In this document: piece after piece, positions 44,875 through 54,292 of the stretch | Layout of the letters: every line of letters begins with the position of its first letter | Position numbering within the stretch: position 1 is the stretch's first letter | From: an uncultured Wenzhouxiangella sp. | GTDB lineage: Bacteria > Pseudomonadota > Gammaproteobacteria > Xanthomonadales > Wenzhouxiangellaceae | Direction of reading: 5' to 3' | Length of the DNA: 64,000 nucleotides | NCBI GenBank assembly: GCA_913057195.1 | Contig: CAJXNL010000012.1 | Location: 1-64,000 of the forward strand | Translations under genes and position numbers: made by a program | Notes under the pieces: generated by a model | What the model was told of the DNA's origin: nothing | The model's database searches: none | What the model saw: only the letters and a program-made list of their open reading frames with translations

Positions 44875-45677
44875 GCCAAGTCCTCGCGTTCGGCGACAGC
44901 GACCATCCGCTGCGACGACATATCGTAAGGCGTGCCCGTGTAGTCACCGTAAACACCGACCACCCGAAACCCGTGCTGAGCCAGCAAGCGGGTCAGCTCA
45001 CCGCCTGACCACACTCGATGTGAGAACGTTGCTCGGGCAACGGATTCGCCCTCAATCAGCAGCCATTCGTTGTCCAAGCGGGTCATGTCATCGACCAGCA
45101 CCGGGCGCTCAACCAGCAATCGGCCGTCCTCAAACTCAGTCAGATGCACCGGCTCTAAGGTTCGACACAGATACTCCAAGCCCACCAAGTCCAGCACCAA
45201 AGTGCCGTTTGCTCGAAGGCTTTGGTAGAGATTGTCCAACACCCGCCCATGGTCGGCTTCATCTTCAAAATAGCCAAACGTTGACCACATCACCAGGGCC
45301 CAATCAAAGGACTCAGGCCGGGCAAACTCACGCATGTCCGCCCGGACCGGTTCAATGCGCTTGCGGCTGTTGACATCCAAATCGGCTCGACGGTTTTCGA
45401 GCTGATCTAAAAGCGTTGGGCTGGTGTCCACGGCGCATACCGAAAAACCTGCCTCGGCCAACGGCAGGGCGAAGCGGCCGGGCCCGCAGCCCAGATCCAA
45501 CACATCGCCCGAAAAACGGCCGGTGAGCGCCATCAGCTCGGCAAGGTGGTCTTTGGCCGCCGCAAACTGCGGCTCGTCAAACATCACCTCGCCAAACGTC
45601 TTCCAAAAGGGCTCATCGAGATACCAGTTGCGACTCAAAGCAGTTCCTCTATCATGTAGGGCTCGAATGTGGGCCAT
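44871..45677 (-). CDS. Class I SAM-dependent methyltransferase, substrate unknown
   Basis: A 268-residue methyltransferase. Motif I is VLDLGCGPGRFALPLAEAG and motif II VCAVDTSPTLLDQ. RADMREF and WALVMWSTFGYFED form the motif III/IV region, and LRANGTLVLDLVGLEYL follows. The RNWYLDEPFWKTFGEVMFDE lead is typical of small-molecule methyltransferases with a helical cap. The target is not predictable. The gene is translationally coupled to msrB downstream. Upstream it is divergent from lptD, sharing a short intergenic region; the start may be slightly downstream of the track's ATG. Confidence 0.82.
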   Translation of the reverse strand: MAHIRALHDRGTALSRNWYLDEPFWKTFGEVMFDEPQFAAAKDHLAELMALTGRFSGDVLDLGCGPGRFALPLAEAGFSVCAVDTSPTLLDQLENRRADLDVNSRKRIEPVRADMREFARPESFDWALVMWSTFGYFEDEADHGRVLDNLYQSLRANGTLVLDLVGLEYLCRTLEPVHLTEFEDGRLLVERPVLVDDMTRLDNEWLLIEGESVARATFSHRVWSGGELTRLLAQHGFRVVGVYGDYTGTPYDMSSQRMVAVAEREDLA

Positions 45678-45721
45678 ACTGGCACAGTTTGTGGCCCTGT
45701 GGTGATCCAGTGGAGTTGGGA

Positions 45722-47890
45722 TTGACTAAATCGTACCTGATTGTCGTGGCAGGGATGGCGTGGGCGGCAATGGTGGGGCTGACCCCTGCCCATGCGCAAT
45801 GGCTGGGCCAAAGCGAGCGATCGCTCACCCAGTGTGTGCCCGCCGATGACTTGATGCGCCGCGGCCAGATCAACCGTGATCCCAGTCTGCCGCTGTCCAT
45901 TCGTGCGGCGGATCTCAACGCCACCCCCGATCAGCCCATCGAAGCCCACACCGACGTTGTGGTGGTGCGTGGTGATCAGCAATTGAATACCGAATCGATG
46001 GTCTATGACCCCACCACCGGGTTGCTCACTTTGCCCGGCGTGTTGGTCTACACCGATGCCTTCATCGCCATCGAAGCCCAGCGCGCCGAGGTCAACCTCG
46101 ACCAATCCACCGGCTCTTTTGAGACCGTTGACTATCGCATCAACGGCGCCCAAGGCTCGGGGCATGCACGCACCGTTGAGTTGATCAATGAGCGCCAAGC
46201 CGAGCTGTCGGTGTTTGATTTCACGACCTGTGACCCCACCCAACCTGACTGGCAGCTGTTGGCCGATGACGTGGTCCTGGATCTGGACAAATCGGTGGGC
46301 ACGGCCAAAGGCGCCCGCTTAAAGTTCAAGGGCATTCCGCTTTTTTATTTGCCGTATTTCACGTTTCCTTTGAGCGATGAGCGAAAGTCAGGTTTCCTCT
46401 ACCCACGCTTTGGGCTGTCGAGCTCGGATGGTTTGGATCTGAGCATTCCTTGGTATTGGAACATCGCACCAAATATGGATGCCACCCTCACCCCACGTTG
46501 GATCCAAGACCGCGGCGTGATGCTTGGCAACGAATTTCGGTTCCTCAAACGCAATCAATCTGGGGAGGTGTCGCTGGATGCCTTAATCGGTGACGACAAA
46601 ACCAAAGACGATCGGTATTTTGCCCAGGTCGACTACCGACTGAGACCGGCACGCAACTGGGCGTTCAACGCCCGACTTCGGCGGGTGAGTGATGCCCAGT
46701 ATTTTTTGGATCTGGGGGGTGGATTGGATGCGACCGCGATTCAATATATGCGCTCAAGCGCGGCGCTTCGCGGGCGAGGGCAGTATTGGTCGATGCGGGT
46801 GGGCACCGACTTTTTTCAAGTGTTGGATGACCGCATCGCCCCCAGAAATGAGCCCTATCGACGCCTGCCGCGGGTGTTGTTGGACATCGATCGACCCTTG
46901 AGTGAGCGCGTTCGGTTTGAAATGGACAATGAGCTGGTGTATTTCCATCGCGATCAAGGCACCCGCGGCGCGCGCGTTGATCTTTGGCCGCGTCTGACGG
47001 CCAGTCACAGCGCCCCTGCGGGATTTGTTCGGGCCCAAGCCGGCGTGCGCACCACCCGCTATGCGCTGGACAACGCCTCAGTCGAGTCGGCCTCGCGAAC
47101 CACGCCGATTGTCGCTTTGGACGGCGGTTTGGTTTTTGAGCGTCTGGCCGGTCAGGGCCAGGTCCAGACTTTGGAGCCGCGGCTGTATTACCTCTATGTC
47201 CCGACCAAAAACCAAGATGCGTTGCCCATCTTTGACACCTCAGCACTGACCTTTGGGTTCACGCAGCTGTTCCACACCAACCGCTTTTCTGGGGCGGATC
47301 GTCAGTCGGGGGCCAACCAGGTGACCTGGGCGCTGACATCGAGGTGGCTCGATGCGGCCTCCGGGCGAAGTCGCGCCGACATCAATGTCGGTCAGGTGAT
47401 TTATTTTCAAGATCGGACCGTGCGACTGCCGGGCCAGCCCATCGATGCCACGAACCGCTCGGATCTCATTGCCGAGGCGAACTGGTCGCTGGCCCGATCG
47501 ATCGCTTTGAAAGCGGGCTTGCAGTGGGACCCCGAGGCACGCGCGCTGTCGGTGGCCTACACCCGTCTGGCCTACCGCGGCGATGGCGGTCTGCAGGGTG
47601 CGCTATCCTATCGGTATAGAGACGATGTGCTCGATCAGGTTGATGCGCGGGTGCGCATTCCGTTGACCGGTCAGCTGAATTTGATTGGCCGCAGCGTGTA
47701 CTCCTTAAAAGACAACGATTCCCTGGAACTATTGGCTGGAATTGAGTACGAAAGTTGTTGTTGGGCGGTGAGACTGACCGCGCGCGAGTACATCCGCGAC
47801 CGCGAGATCACCAAGCAAACCGCCGTGTTTTTTGAGTTGCACCTCAAAGGACTGGGGAGCCTGGGTCGACAACCCTATCCATTATTTTAA
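45722..47890 (+). CDS. lptD: LPS-assembly protein LptD
   Basis: A 722-residue outer-membrane barrel that inserts lipopolysaccharide in the outer leaflet with LptE. The signal peptide ends at PAHAQ. The OstA/LptA-like jellyroll (VVVRGDQQLNTESMVYDPTTGLLTLPGV, SGHARTVELINERQAELSVFDFTTCDP) precedes the barrel (LFYLPYFTFPLSDERKSGFLYPRFG). Cysteines for the shuffled disulfides are conserved: CVPADD, FTTCDP and the adjacent pair ESCCW near the C-terminus. The TTG at 45722, with GGAG six bases upstream, gives a clean signal peptide; the track start is 11 codons earlier. surA follows after 20 bases, the canonical order. Confidence 0.95.
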   Translation: MTKSYLIVVAGMAWAAMVGLTPAHAQWLGQSERSLTQCVPADDLMRRGQINRDPSLPLSIRAADLNATPDQPIEAHTDVVVVRGDQQLNTESMVYDPTTGLLTLPGVLVYTDAFIAIEAQRAEVNLDQSTGSFETVDYRINGAQGSGHARTVELINERQAELSVFDFTTCDPTQPDWQLLADDVVLDLDKSVGTAKGARLKFKGIPLFYLPYFTFPLSDERKSGFLYPRFGLSSSDGLDLSIPWYWNIAPNMDATLTPRWIQDRGVMLGNEFRFLKRNQSGEVSLDALIGDDKTKDDRYFAQVDYRLRPARNWAFNARLRRVSDAQYFLDLGGGLDATAIQYMRSSAALRGRGQYWSMRVGTDFFQVLDDRIAPRNEPYRRLPRVLLDIDRPLSERVRFEMDNELVYFHRDQGTRGARVDLWPRLTASHSAPAGFVRAQAGVRTTRYALDNASVESASRTTPIVALDGGLVFERLAGQGQVQTLEPRLYYLYVPTKNQDALPIFDTSALTFGFTQLFHTNRFSGADRQSGANQVTWALTSRWLDAASGRSRADINVGQVIYFQDRTVRLPGQPIDATNRSDLIAEANWSLARSIALKAGLQWDPEARALSVAYTRLAYRGDGGLQGALSYRYRDDVLDQVDARVRIPLTGQLNLIGRSVYSLKDNDSLELLAGIEYESCCWAVRLTAREYIRDREITKQTAVFFELHLKGLGSLGRQPYPLF

Positions 47891-47910
47891 ATTGAGCTTA
47901 GTGAGAACCT

Positions 47911-49209
47911 ATGTATTCGATGAAACGATTGATTCTGTCTGGCGTGTGGCTGATGTTGTTTGGCGGGTTAAGTGCCGCACCGCTTTCAGCGCAGCAACCC
48001 TTAGATGGCATTGTGGCGCTGGTTGAAGAAGATGTGATTTTGCAAAGCGAGTTGGATCAGGCCATCGACATGATTCTGGTGGAGCTTGAGACACGTGGCC
48101 AAGCCACGCCCCCGCGCAATGTGCTCGAAGAGCAGGTCTTGGAGCGTTTGATTCGCACGCGTCTACAGGTGCTGCGCGCTGAGGCCACCGGCATCCGCGC
48201 GTCCGATGCCGACGTTGATCGGGCGTTGGAGCGCATGGCTTCCCAAAATCAAATGAGCCTGACCCAGCTTCGCCGTGCGATGGAGGCCGACGGTTTGGAC
48301 TTTGATGAATTTCGAAACCAGATTCGAGATGAGATCGTCGCCGATGAGCTCAGGCGTCGCGTGGGCAGCAGCATTGACGATGTCTCGGATACCGACATTG
48401 AGATTTTGTTGGCCTCCGATCAATTCGGTGGACAAGAATATCGTCTCTCGCAGATTGCCCTGGCCATTTCAGAAACCGCCACGCCACAAGAGGTTCAAGA
48501 AGTGGAGGCCGAGGCCGAACAGGTGCTGGCTCAGTTGGAAGAGGGCATGGATTTTTCATCTGCCGCAATCACCTATTCGCAGGCGGCCGACGCGTTGGAA
48601 GGGGGCGATGTGGGCTGGCGAAGCTTGAGTCAGATGCCGCCGGTGTTCGCCGATGCGGTGGCCGATTTGTCGCCGGGCGAGATCAGTGACTTGATCCGCA
48701 CCCCCAACGGTTACATCATCTTAAAAGTCACCGATGTTCGAGATCCGCCACCGGTGATCGTCAAGGAATACCGCACCCGCCACATCATGGTCGAGCCCAA
48801 TGAGTTGACCAGTTTGTCTGAGGCCAGACAGCGGGTGGCGTCGCTGCGCGAGCGGATTATCAACGGCGAGGACTTTGCAGACTTGGCGAGACGGTTTTCC
48901 ACCGATGAGTCCAGCGCGAACATCGGGGGCGATCTGGGCTGGGCGCCGGCCGATGGCTTGGGACCGGCGTTTGAGCAGCAGGTCAACCAGCTGGTGGTCG
49001 GCGATGTGGAGGTGGCCCTGAGCCAGCCGTTCCGAACCCAGATGGGGTGGCATTTGTTGCTGCTTGAGGATGTTCGCGAAGTTGACCGCACCGAAGAGGC
49101 GACCCGTGAGCAAGCCCGCAACATCTTGTTCAACCGTCGGGCTGAAGAAGAAGTTGAGTCCTTTCTTCGTCAAATGCGCTCTGAGGCGTTTGTCGAAATT
49201 CGGCTTTAG
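47911..49209 (+). CDS. surA: Periplasmic chaperone and peptidyl-prolyl isomerase SurA
   Basis: A 432-residue periplasmic chaperone for outer-membrane barrels, including LptD. The signal peptide ends near LSAQ. The N-terminal SurA domain (LDGIVALVEEDVILQSELDQAI) is followed by two parvulin domains, beginning EYRLSQIALAI and KEYRTRHIMVEP. The C-terminal helix is also present. An ATG at 47920 is an alternative start. It lies between lptD and pdxA; pdxA starts only 3 bases after its stop. Confidence 0.96.
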   Translation: MYSMKRLILSGVWLMLFGGLSAAPLSAQQPLDGIVALVEEDVILQSELDQAIDMILVELETRGQATPPRNVLEEQVLERLIRTRLQVLRAEATGIRASDADVDRALERMASQNQMSLTQLRRAMEADGLDFDEFRNQIRDEIVADELRRRVGSSIDDVSDTDIEILLASDQFGGQEYRLSQIALAISETATPQEVQEVEAEAEQVLAQLEEGMDFSSAAITYSQAADALEGGDVGWRSLSQMPPVFADAVADLSPGEISDLIRTPNGYIILKVTDVRDPPPVIVKEYRTRHIMVEPNELTSLSEARQRVASLRERIINGEDFADLARRFSTDESSANIGGDLGWAPADGLGPAFEQQVNQLVVGDVEVALSQPFRTQMGWHLLLLEDVREVDRTEEATREQARNILFNRRAEEEVESFLRQMRSEAFVEIRL

Positions 49210-49212
49210 GCG

Positions 49213-50223
49213 GTGGGGACACACGCCCGTCAGTCCACGGCCGTTCTCACCCCAGGTGAGCCTGCCGGCATTGGTCCTGACATGGTCTGCCAGTGGGCCG
49301 CCGAGGCCCCGTTGGATGTTGTGGTGGTGGCCGATCCAGGGTTGTTGCGGGACCGCGCGCAAGCCTTGAGGCTCCCCGTCGATGTGGTCGAGGTCGATGT
49401 CCTCCAAGCCACCGATTCGTTTCAGCGAGGCGAAATCCACTGCTGGCCGGTGTCGATGGCGGTGCCCAGCCAGCCGGGGACATTGGCGGTGGAGAACGCC
49501 CCTTACGTGCTCGCCTGCTTAGAGCGCGCCGGGCGTGCGTGCCTGGACGGCGAGGCGGGCGCGCTGATCACCGGTCCCATTCACAAAGGCATCATCAACG
49601 ATGCGGGCGTCCCGTTCAGCGGCCACACTGAGTTTTTACAAGCATTGAGCGGTGTGCCTTCGGTGGTGATGATGCTCGCCTGTGAGCGGCCTGGTCAGGC
49701 CGATCTGAGGGTGGCGTTGGTCACCACCCACATGCCGTTGGCCTCAGTGGCCGCCCGAATCACCTCCGATGCACTCACTGAGACGCTGGAAATCGTTGAG
49801 CATGACCTTCGCACGCGGTTTGGCATTGACCGTCCTCGCCTGCACGTGTTGGGGCTCAATCCGCATGCCGGCGAAGGCGGTCACCTGGGCGCTGAAGAGC
49901 AAGAGATCATCGAGCCGGTGATCGATGCCATGTGCGCGCGGGGGATGGCTGTCAGTGGCCCGTGGCCGGCGGACACCGCGTTTGTTCCCGCCCGCCTGAA
50001 CCAAGCCGACTGCGTGGTGGCGATGTATCACGATCAAGGTCTGCCGGTGCTCAAGCACATCGGATTTGGGCATGCGGTCAACATCACCTTGGGTCTGCCG
50101 TTTATTCGGACATCGGTCGATCACGGCACCGCGCTGGATCGGGCCGGTGAGGGCCGGGCGGACTTGGGCAGTTTGCGCGCCGCGGTGGCAGAAGCCAAGC
50201 GGCTGATGCACCGCGCACCATGA
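49213..50223 (+). CDS. pdxA: 4-Hydroxythreonine-4-phosphate dehydrogenase
   Basis: A 336-residue NAD-dependent enzyme of pyridoxal-phosphate synthesis. Motifs seen are TPGEPAGIGPDM, TGPIHKGIINDAG, FSGHTEFL, LNPHAGEGGHLG, YHDQGLPVLK and TSVDHGTALD, with the metal histidines in place. The start is GTG at 49213. The stop overlaps the rsmA start in ATGA. The run lptD-surA-pdxA-rsmA is a conserved gammaproteobacterial cluster. Confidence 0.96.
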   Translation: MGTHARQSTAVLTPGEPAGIGPDMVCQWAAEAPLDVVVVADPGLLRDRAQALRLPVDVVEVDVLQATDSFQRGEIHCWPVSMAVPSQPGTLAVENAPYVLACLERAGRACLDGEAGALITGPIHKGIINDAGVPFSGHTEFLQALSGVPSVVMMLACERPGQADLRVALVTTHMPLASVAARITSDALTETLEIVEHDLRTRFGIDRPRLHVLGLNPHAGEGGHLGAEEQEIIEPVIDAMCARGMAVSGPWPADTAFVPARLNQADCVVAMYHDQGLPVLKHIGFGHAVNITLGLPFIRTSVDHGTALDRAGEGRADLGSLRAAVAEAKRLMHRAP

Positions 50224-51014
50224 GCGCATCGAGCACGCCACACCGCACCAAAAAACGGTTTGGGCAGCACTTTTTAATCGACGATGGGGTGGTGGATGCG
50301 ATGGTGCGCGCGATTGCGCCGGGGCGCGATGACCGATTGGTTGAAATTGGTCCCGGGCTGGGGGTGTTAACGCAGCCCTTGCTCGAGCGCGTGGACACAA
50401 TGCGCGTCATCGAGATTGACCGCGATCTGGCCGCCACCTTGAAATCGCGTTTGCCCGTATCGGGTGAGCGCATTGAGATCATCAATGAGGATGTGCTCCG
50501 GTACGACTTCCCAGACCCGGGTCAACGCGTGGTCGGCAACTTGCCTTACAACATCTCCACCCCGCTGCTGTTTCATTTGTTTGCCTGTGCCGATCGTGTG
50601 GTGGATATGCACTTTATGTTGCAAAAAGAGGTTGTGGATCGGCTCGTGGCCACGCCGGGCAGCAAGACCTATGGTCGGCTGTCGGTGATGGCTCAGTACC
50701 ACGCCAAGATGTGGCCGCTGTTTGATGTGCCGCCGGCGGCCTTTGATCCCCCGCCAAAGGTGGACTCATCGGTGATCCGATTGGTGCCGCGTGCCTTACC
50801 GCCGACGGCCCAAGCGTTGGCCGGCGCGCTGGAGCGGGTGGTTCGCGCGGCATTTGCGCAGCGACGAAAAACGCTTCGAAATAACCTCGCCGGGATCATC
50901 GAGCCCCACAGGATCGAAGCGGCGGGCATTGACCCTGGGTCACGCGCCGAGACGCTGTCGGGGGAGGCCTTTTTGCGACTGGCTGAGGTTTACCAGTCGA
51001 ACAATCGCCAGTAA
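50220..51014 (+). CDS. rsmA: 16S rRNA (adenine1518/1519-N6)-dimethyltransferase
   Basis: A 264-residue rRNA dimethyltransferase (KsgA). It begins RTKKRFGQHFLIDDGVV. Motif I is LVEIGPGLGVLTQPLLE and motif IV is VGNLPYNISTPLL. The C-terminal RRKTLRNNL is conserved. It acts on helix 45 of 16S rRNA during small-subunit maturation. Neighbouring apaG/apaH, usual in E. coli, are absent. The 3' end overlaps the convergent DUF2782-like gene by 25 bases. Confidence 0.96.
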   Translation: MSASSTPHRTKKRFGQHFLIDDGVVDAMVRAIAPGRDDRLVEIGPGLGVLTQPLLERVDTMRVIEIDRDLAATLKSRLPVSGERIEIINEDVLRYDFPDPGQRVVGNLPYNISTPLLFHLFACADRVVDMHFMLQKEVVDRLVATPGSKTYGRLSVMAQYHAKMWPLFDVPPAAFDPPPKVDSSVIRLVPRALPPTAQALAGALERVVRAAFAQRRKTLRNNLAGIIEPHRIEAAGIDPGSRAETLSGEAFLRLAEVYQSNNRQ

Positions 51015-51418
51015 GCCGGTTTGACCGGTGCCATGTGATCGTGGCGCTCATTGAGCTCACCATCGCCGGTGGTGTCGATCAGATAATACGCCGGGCCCAC
51101 GGCAGGAATGATCTTAACCATGTAGACCTGCCCACCCGCGCTGTATTCGTGCACCATCCGATCGTCTTCTTGGCGGATGTTGACTTGGGGCTGGATTTGC
51201 TCGTCGGGATCTTGGACCTTGGGCGGCAGGGGCGCATCCGCACTGGGCGGGGCATCCGCCGTTTGCGCGGCCAGCGGGGCGCTGGCGATCAAGAAAGCCG
51301 CCATGAACGCACTGCGCCCCCAGCCTCGGCGTGTCAGTGGCATTGGCCGGCGTCGGTGATGGCCTGGTGCCGGGGTGGCATCGGGTTGTTTGAGGATGTC
51401 TTTAAGTGACCGCATCAT
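50990..51418 (-). CDS. DUF2782-like exported protein
   Basis: A 142-residue protein with a hydrophobic signal-like segment (residues 37-51, AFMAAFLIASAPLAAQ). After a proline-rich linker comes a small conserved domain (EDDRMVHEYSAGGQVYMVKIIPAVGPAYYLID) matching DUF2782, which is often encoded next to polA in gammaproteobacteria. The function is unknown. Two ATGs at 51418 and 51415 follow GAAGG; an internal ATG at 51343 would give a shorter signal peptide. It is divergent from polA by 79 bases. Confidence 0.72.
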   Translation of the reverse strand: MMRSLKDILKQPDATPAPGHHRRRPMPLTRRGWGRSAFMAAFLIASAPLAAQTADAPPSADAPLPPKVQDPDEQIQPQVNIRQEDDRMVHEYSAGGQVYMVKIIPAVGPAYYLIDTTGDGELNERHDHMAPVKPAYWRLFDW

Positions 51419-51497
51419 GCCTTCAGTTTACCAGAGCCCAAGCGCGCTTGAATTGGGTTTATGATGATCCAAGACCGAAGCGATAGACCCCAAGGCC

Positions 51498-54200
51498 ATG
51501 ACCCAACACCCCAAGCTGTGCCTCATCGATGGCTCGTCATATTTGTATCGGGCGTTCCATGCGCTGCCGAGCTTAAGCAACGCCGAAGGCCAACACACCG
51601 GCGCGATTTTTGGCGTGGCCAATATGCTCAAGCGCCTGCTGGAGCAACACCAGCCCGAGCGGGTGGCGGTGGTGTTCGATGCCCCCGGCAAAAACTTTCG
51701 TCACGAACTGTTTGCAGACTACAAGGCCAACCGTCCACCCATGCCCGATGAGCTCCGCTCGCAGATTGAGCCGCTGTATGCCTTAATCGACGCGATGGGG
51801 CTCAAGCGCGTGATCGTTGACGATGTGGAAGCCGATGATGTCATTGCGACATTGGTCACGCTTGCACGCGCAAGCGATGTCAGCGTGTTGGTCTCGTCGG
51901 GGGATAAAGACCTCGCCCAGCTGGTCGAAGATGGGGTGGTCGTCGAAGATTCGATGCAAAACAAAGCCTTCACGCCTGAGCGCGTGGAGGAGAAGTTTGG
52001 TGTCCCGCCTCACCTGGTCGGTGATCTTTTGGCGTTGACCGGCGACAGTTCAGACAACATCCCAGGCGTCGACAAAGTCGGCCCAAAGACCGCCGCCAAA
52101 TGGCTGAACCAATACGGCGGATTGTCCGAGGTCATCGCCCACGCCAACGACATTGGGGGCAAGGTGGGTGAACGGCTGCGGGACGCCTTGGACACCTTGC
52201 CACTGTCCCGGTCGCTGGTGGCTTTAAAAACCGACGTGGCCCTCCCGGTCGGCTTGGACGACCTCACACCGAAAGACCCGGATGAGGCGGACTTGGTGGC
52301 ATTGCTCAAAAAATTTGGGTTTGCGACCTGGTTAAAGCAGCATCAGTCCAGTGACTCGCCGGCCAATGACGCTGGGCCATCGCCCACCGACGCCGCTGCC
52401 GTTGAGGTCACCACCGTCACCCAAGCCAGCCAGCTCAAAGCGTTGGTCGATGCCATTGAAGCCGCAGCACTGGTGGCTTTGGATACCGAGACCACCAGCC
52501 TTGAGGCGCTGCAGGCTGATTTGGTGGGCATGTCCTTTGCCACTGAACCGGGCCGGGCGTGGTATGTGCCCATTCGGCATCAGGACCAAACCACCGAACT
52601 CAGCCCAGATGAAATCTTGGCTGCACTGCAACCGCTGCTCGAAAACCCCGACATCCGCAAAGTGGGCCAAAACCTGAAATACGATCTGAACGTGCTCCAC
52701 CGCGCGGGCATCGCGCTGGCGGGCATCGCGCACGACACCATGCTCGCCTCGTATGTCTACAACTCCACCGGCACCCGCCACGACATGGACACTTTGGCCG
52801 GACACTACTTGGGCCGATCCACCACGTCGTTCGAAGCCATCGCGGGCAAGGGCAAAAACCAGCTGACCTTTGATCAGGTCAGTGTCGACGTGGCGGCGGC
52901 GTACGCCGGCGAAGACGCCGAGGTCACGCTGGCCTTACAGGCCCACCTGTGGCCGATGCTGGAGGCCTTGCCCAAACCGGCCGAGGTGTATCAGAGCATT
53001 GAGCTTCCGCTGATTGACGTGTTGGCGCGCATGGAGCGGGTGGGGGTGGCGCTGGACTGTGACAAGCTCCGCGCACAAAGCGATGAGCTGGCCCGTGAGC
53101 TGACCGCGCTTGAGGCCCAAGCCCACGAGGTGGCCGGTCGGGCGTTTAACTTGGGCTCGCCCAAGCAGCTCCAGGCCATCTTGTTCGAAGAGCAGGGCCT
53201 GCCGGTGGTTCGAAAAACGCCCAAGGGCCAGCCGTCGACCGCTGAAGACGTGCTCCAAGAGTTGGCCGGTGAGTATGAGCTGCCGGATCTGATCTTGAAA
53301 CACCGAAGCGTGTCCAAGCTTAAAAGCACCTACACCGACCGATTGCCTGAAAAAATCAATCCCGACACCGGGCGCGTGCACACCCACTATCACCAGGCCG
53401 TCACGGCCACCGGTCGGTTGTCATCGCAAGACCCCAACCTCCAAAACATCCCCATCCGAAGCCCGGCGGGGCGACGGGTGCGGCAGGCCTTTATCGCACC
53501 CCCAGGGCGGGTGATGGTGGCGTGCGATTACTCCCAAATTGAGCTTCGCATCATGGCGCACCTGTCAGAAGACGAGCGGCTGCTGGCGGCGTTTGCGGCC
53601 GGTGAAGACGTTCACCGTGCCACCGCCGCGGAAGTGTTTGACTGTGCGCTCGATGAGGTCAGCGCCGATCAGCGCCGAGCAGCCAAGGCGATCAACTTTG
53701 GCTTGATGTATGGGATGAGCGGCTTTGGCTTGGCCAAGCAGCTGGACCTCACCCGCACGGAGGCCAGCGAGTACATCGACAAATACTTTGAGCGCTATCC
53801 CGGGGTGGCCAAGCTGATGGAGGCGGTGCGCACCCAAGCCCGCGAGCAGGGCTATGTCGAGACCTTGATGGGGCGGCGGCTGTGGACACCCGACATTAAA
53901 GCGCGCAACCCGCAGCGACGGCAAGCCGCCGAGCGCGCGGCGATCAATGCGCCGATGCAAGGCTCAGCCGCGGACATCATCAAGCGAGCAATGATTGAGG
54001 TGGATCGGTGGATCGAGCACGCTCAGGTGCCGGCGATGCTGGTGATGCAGGTCCACGATGAGCTGGTGTTGGAGGTGGAAGCCAACGCCGTCGACGAGGT
54101 GGCGGCGGGCGTGGTTGAGCGGATGGCGGGGGCCGCGGAGCTCAAAGTGCCGCTGGTGGTGGACACCGGGCAAGGCCCCGACTGGGACAGTGCCCACTGA
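51498..54200 (+). CDS. polA: DNA polymerase I
   Basis: A 900-residue repair and replication polymerase with all three domains. The 5'-3' exonuclease domain (about 1-290) has LIDGSSYLYRAFHA and GDSSDNIPGV. The 3'-5' proofreading domain (about 310-510) keeps its acidic residues in LDTETTSLE, NLKYDLNVL and YAGEDAEVTL. The polymerase domain carries DYSQIELRIMAHLS, the O-helix RRAAKAINFGLMYGMS and the catalytic VHDELV. Length is close to E. coli Pol I (928). A predicted sRNA gene follows on the same strand, as in other gammaproteobacteria. Confidence 0.97.
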   Translation: MTQHPKLCLIDGSSYLYRAFHALPSLSNAEGQHTGAIFGVANMLKRLLEQHQPERVAVVFDAPGKNFRHELFADYKANRPPMPDELRSQIEPLYALIDAMGLKRVIVDDVEADDVIATLVTLARASDVSVLVSSGDKDLAQLVEDGVVVEDSMQNKAFTPERVEEKFGVPPHLVGDLLALTGDSSDNIPGVDKVGPKTAAKWLNQYGGLSEVIAHANDIGGKVGERLRDALDTLPLSRSLVALKTDVALPVGLDDLTPKDPDEADLVALLKKFGFATWLKQHQSSDSPANDAGPSPTDAAAVEVTTVTQASQLKALVDAIEAAALVALDTETTSLEALQADLVGMSFATEPGRAWYVPIRHQDQTTELSPDEILAALQPLLENPDIRKVGQNLKYDLNVLHRAGIALAGIAHDTMLASYVYNSTGTRHDMDTLAGHYLGRSTTSFEAIAGKGKNQLTFDQVSVDVAAAYAGEDAEVTLALQAHLWPMLEALPKPAEVYQSIELPLIDVLARMERVGVALDCDKLRAQSDELARELTALEAQAHEVAGRAFNLGSPKQLQAILFEEQGLPVVRKTPKGQPSTAEDVLQELAGEYELPDLILKHRSVSKLKSTYTDRLPEKINPDTGRVHTHYHQAVTATGRLSSQDPNLQNIPIRSPAGRRVRQAFIAPPGRVMVACDYSQIELRIMAHLSEDERLLAAFAAGEDVHRATAAEVFDCALDEVSADQRRAAKAINFGLMYGMSGFGLAKQLDLTRTEASEYIDKYFERYPGVAKLMEAVRTQAREQGYVETLMGRRLWTPDIKARNPQRRQAAERAAINAPMQGSAADIIKRAMIEVDRWIEHAQVPAMLVMQVHDELVLEVEANAVDEVAAGVVERMAGAAELKVPLVVDTGQGPDWDSAH

Positions 54201-54259
54201 GCGTGACGCGCGGTGGTGGCCATTGACAGCCGTTAACAGCGATCATGGTCAATCGTTGT

Positions 54260-54286
54260 GAACTTCAAAGCCGGTCATCAGTCTTA
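54260..54286 (+). promoter_or_regulatory. Sigma-E (RpoE/AlgU)-like promoter upstream of the sRNA candidate
   Basis: GAACTT and TCTTA are separated by 16 bases, close to the extracytoplasmic-stress sigma consensus (GAACTT-N16/17-TCTGA or TCAAA). Start of transcription would be near 54293, just before the first hairpin of the candidate sRNA. In Pseudomonas the sRNA at this same locus (ErsA) is driven by the RpoE homologue AlgU, which is consistent. Confidence 0.5.
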
Positions 54287-54292
54287 AGTTTT

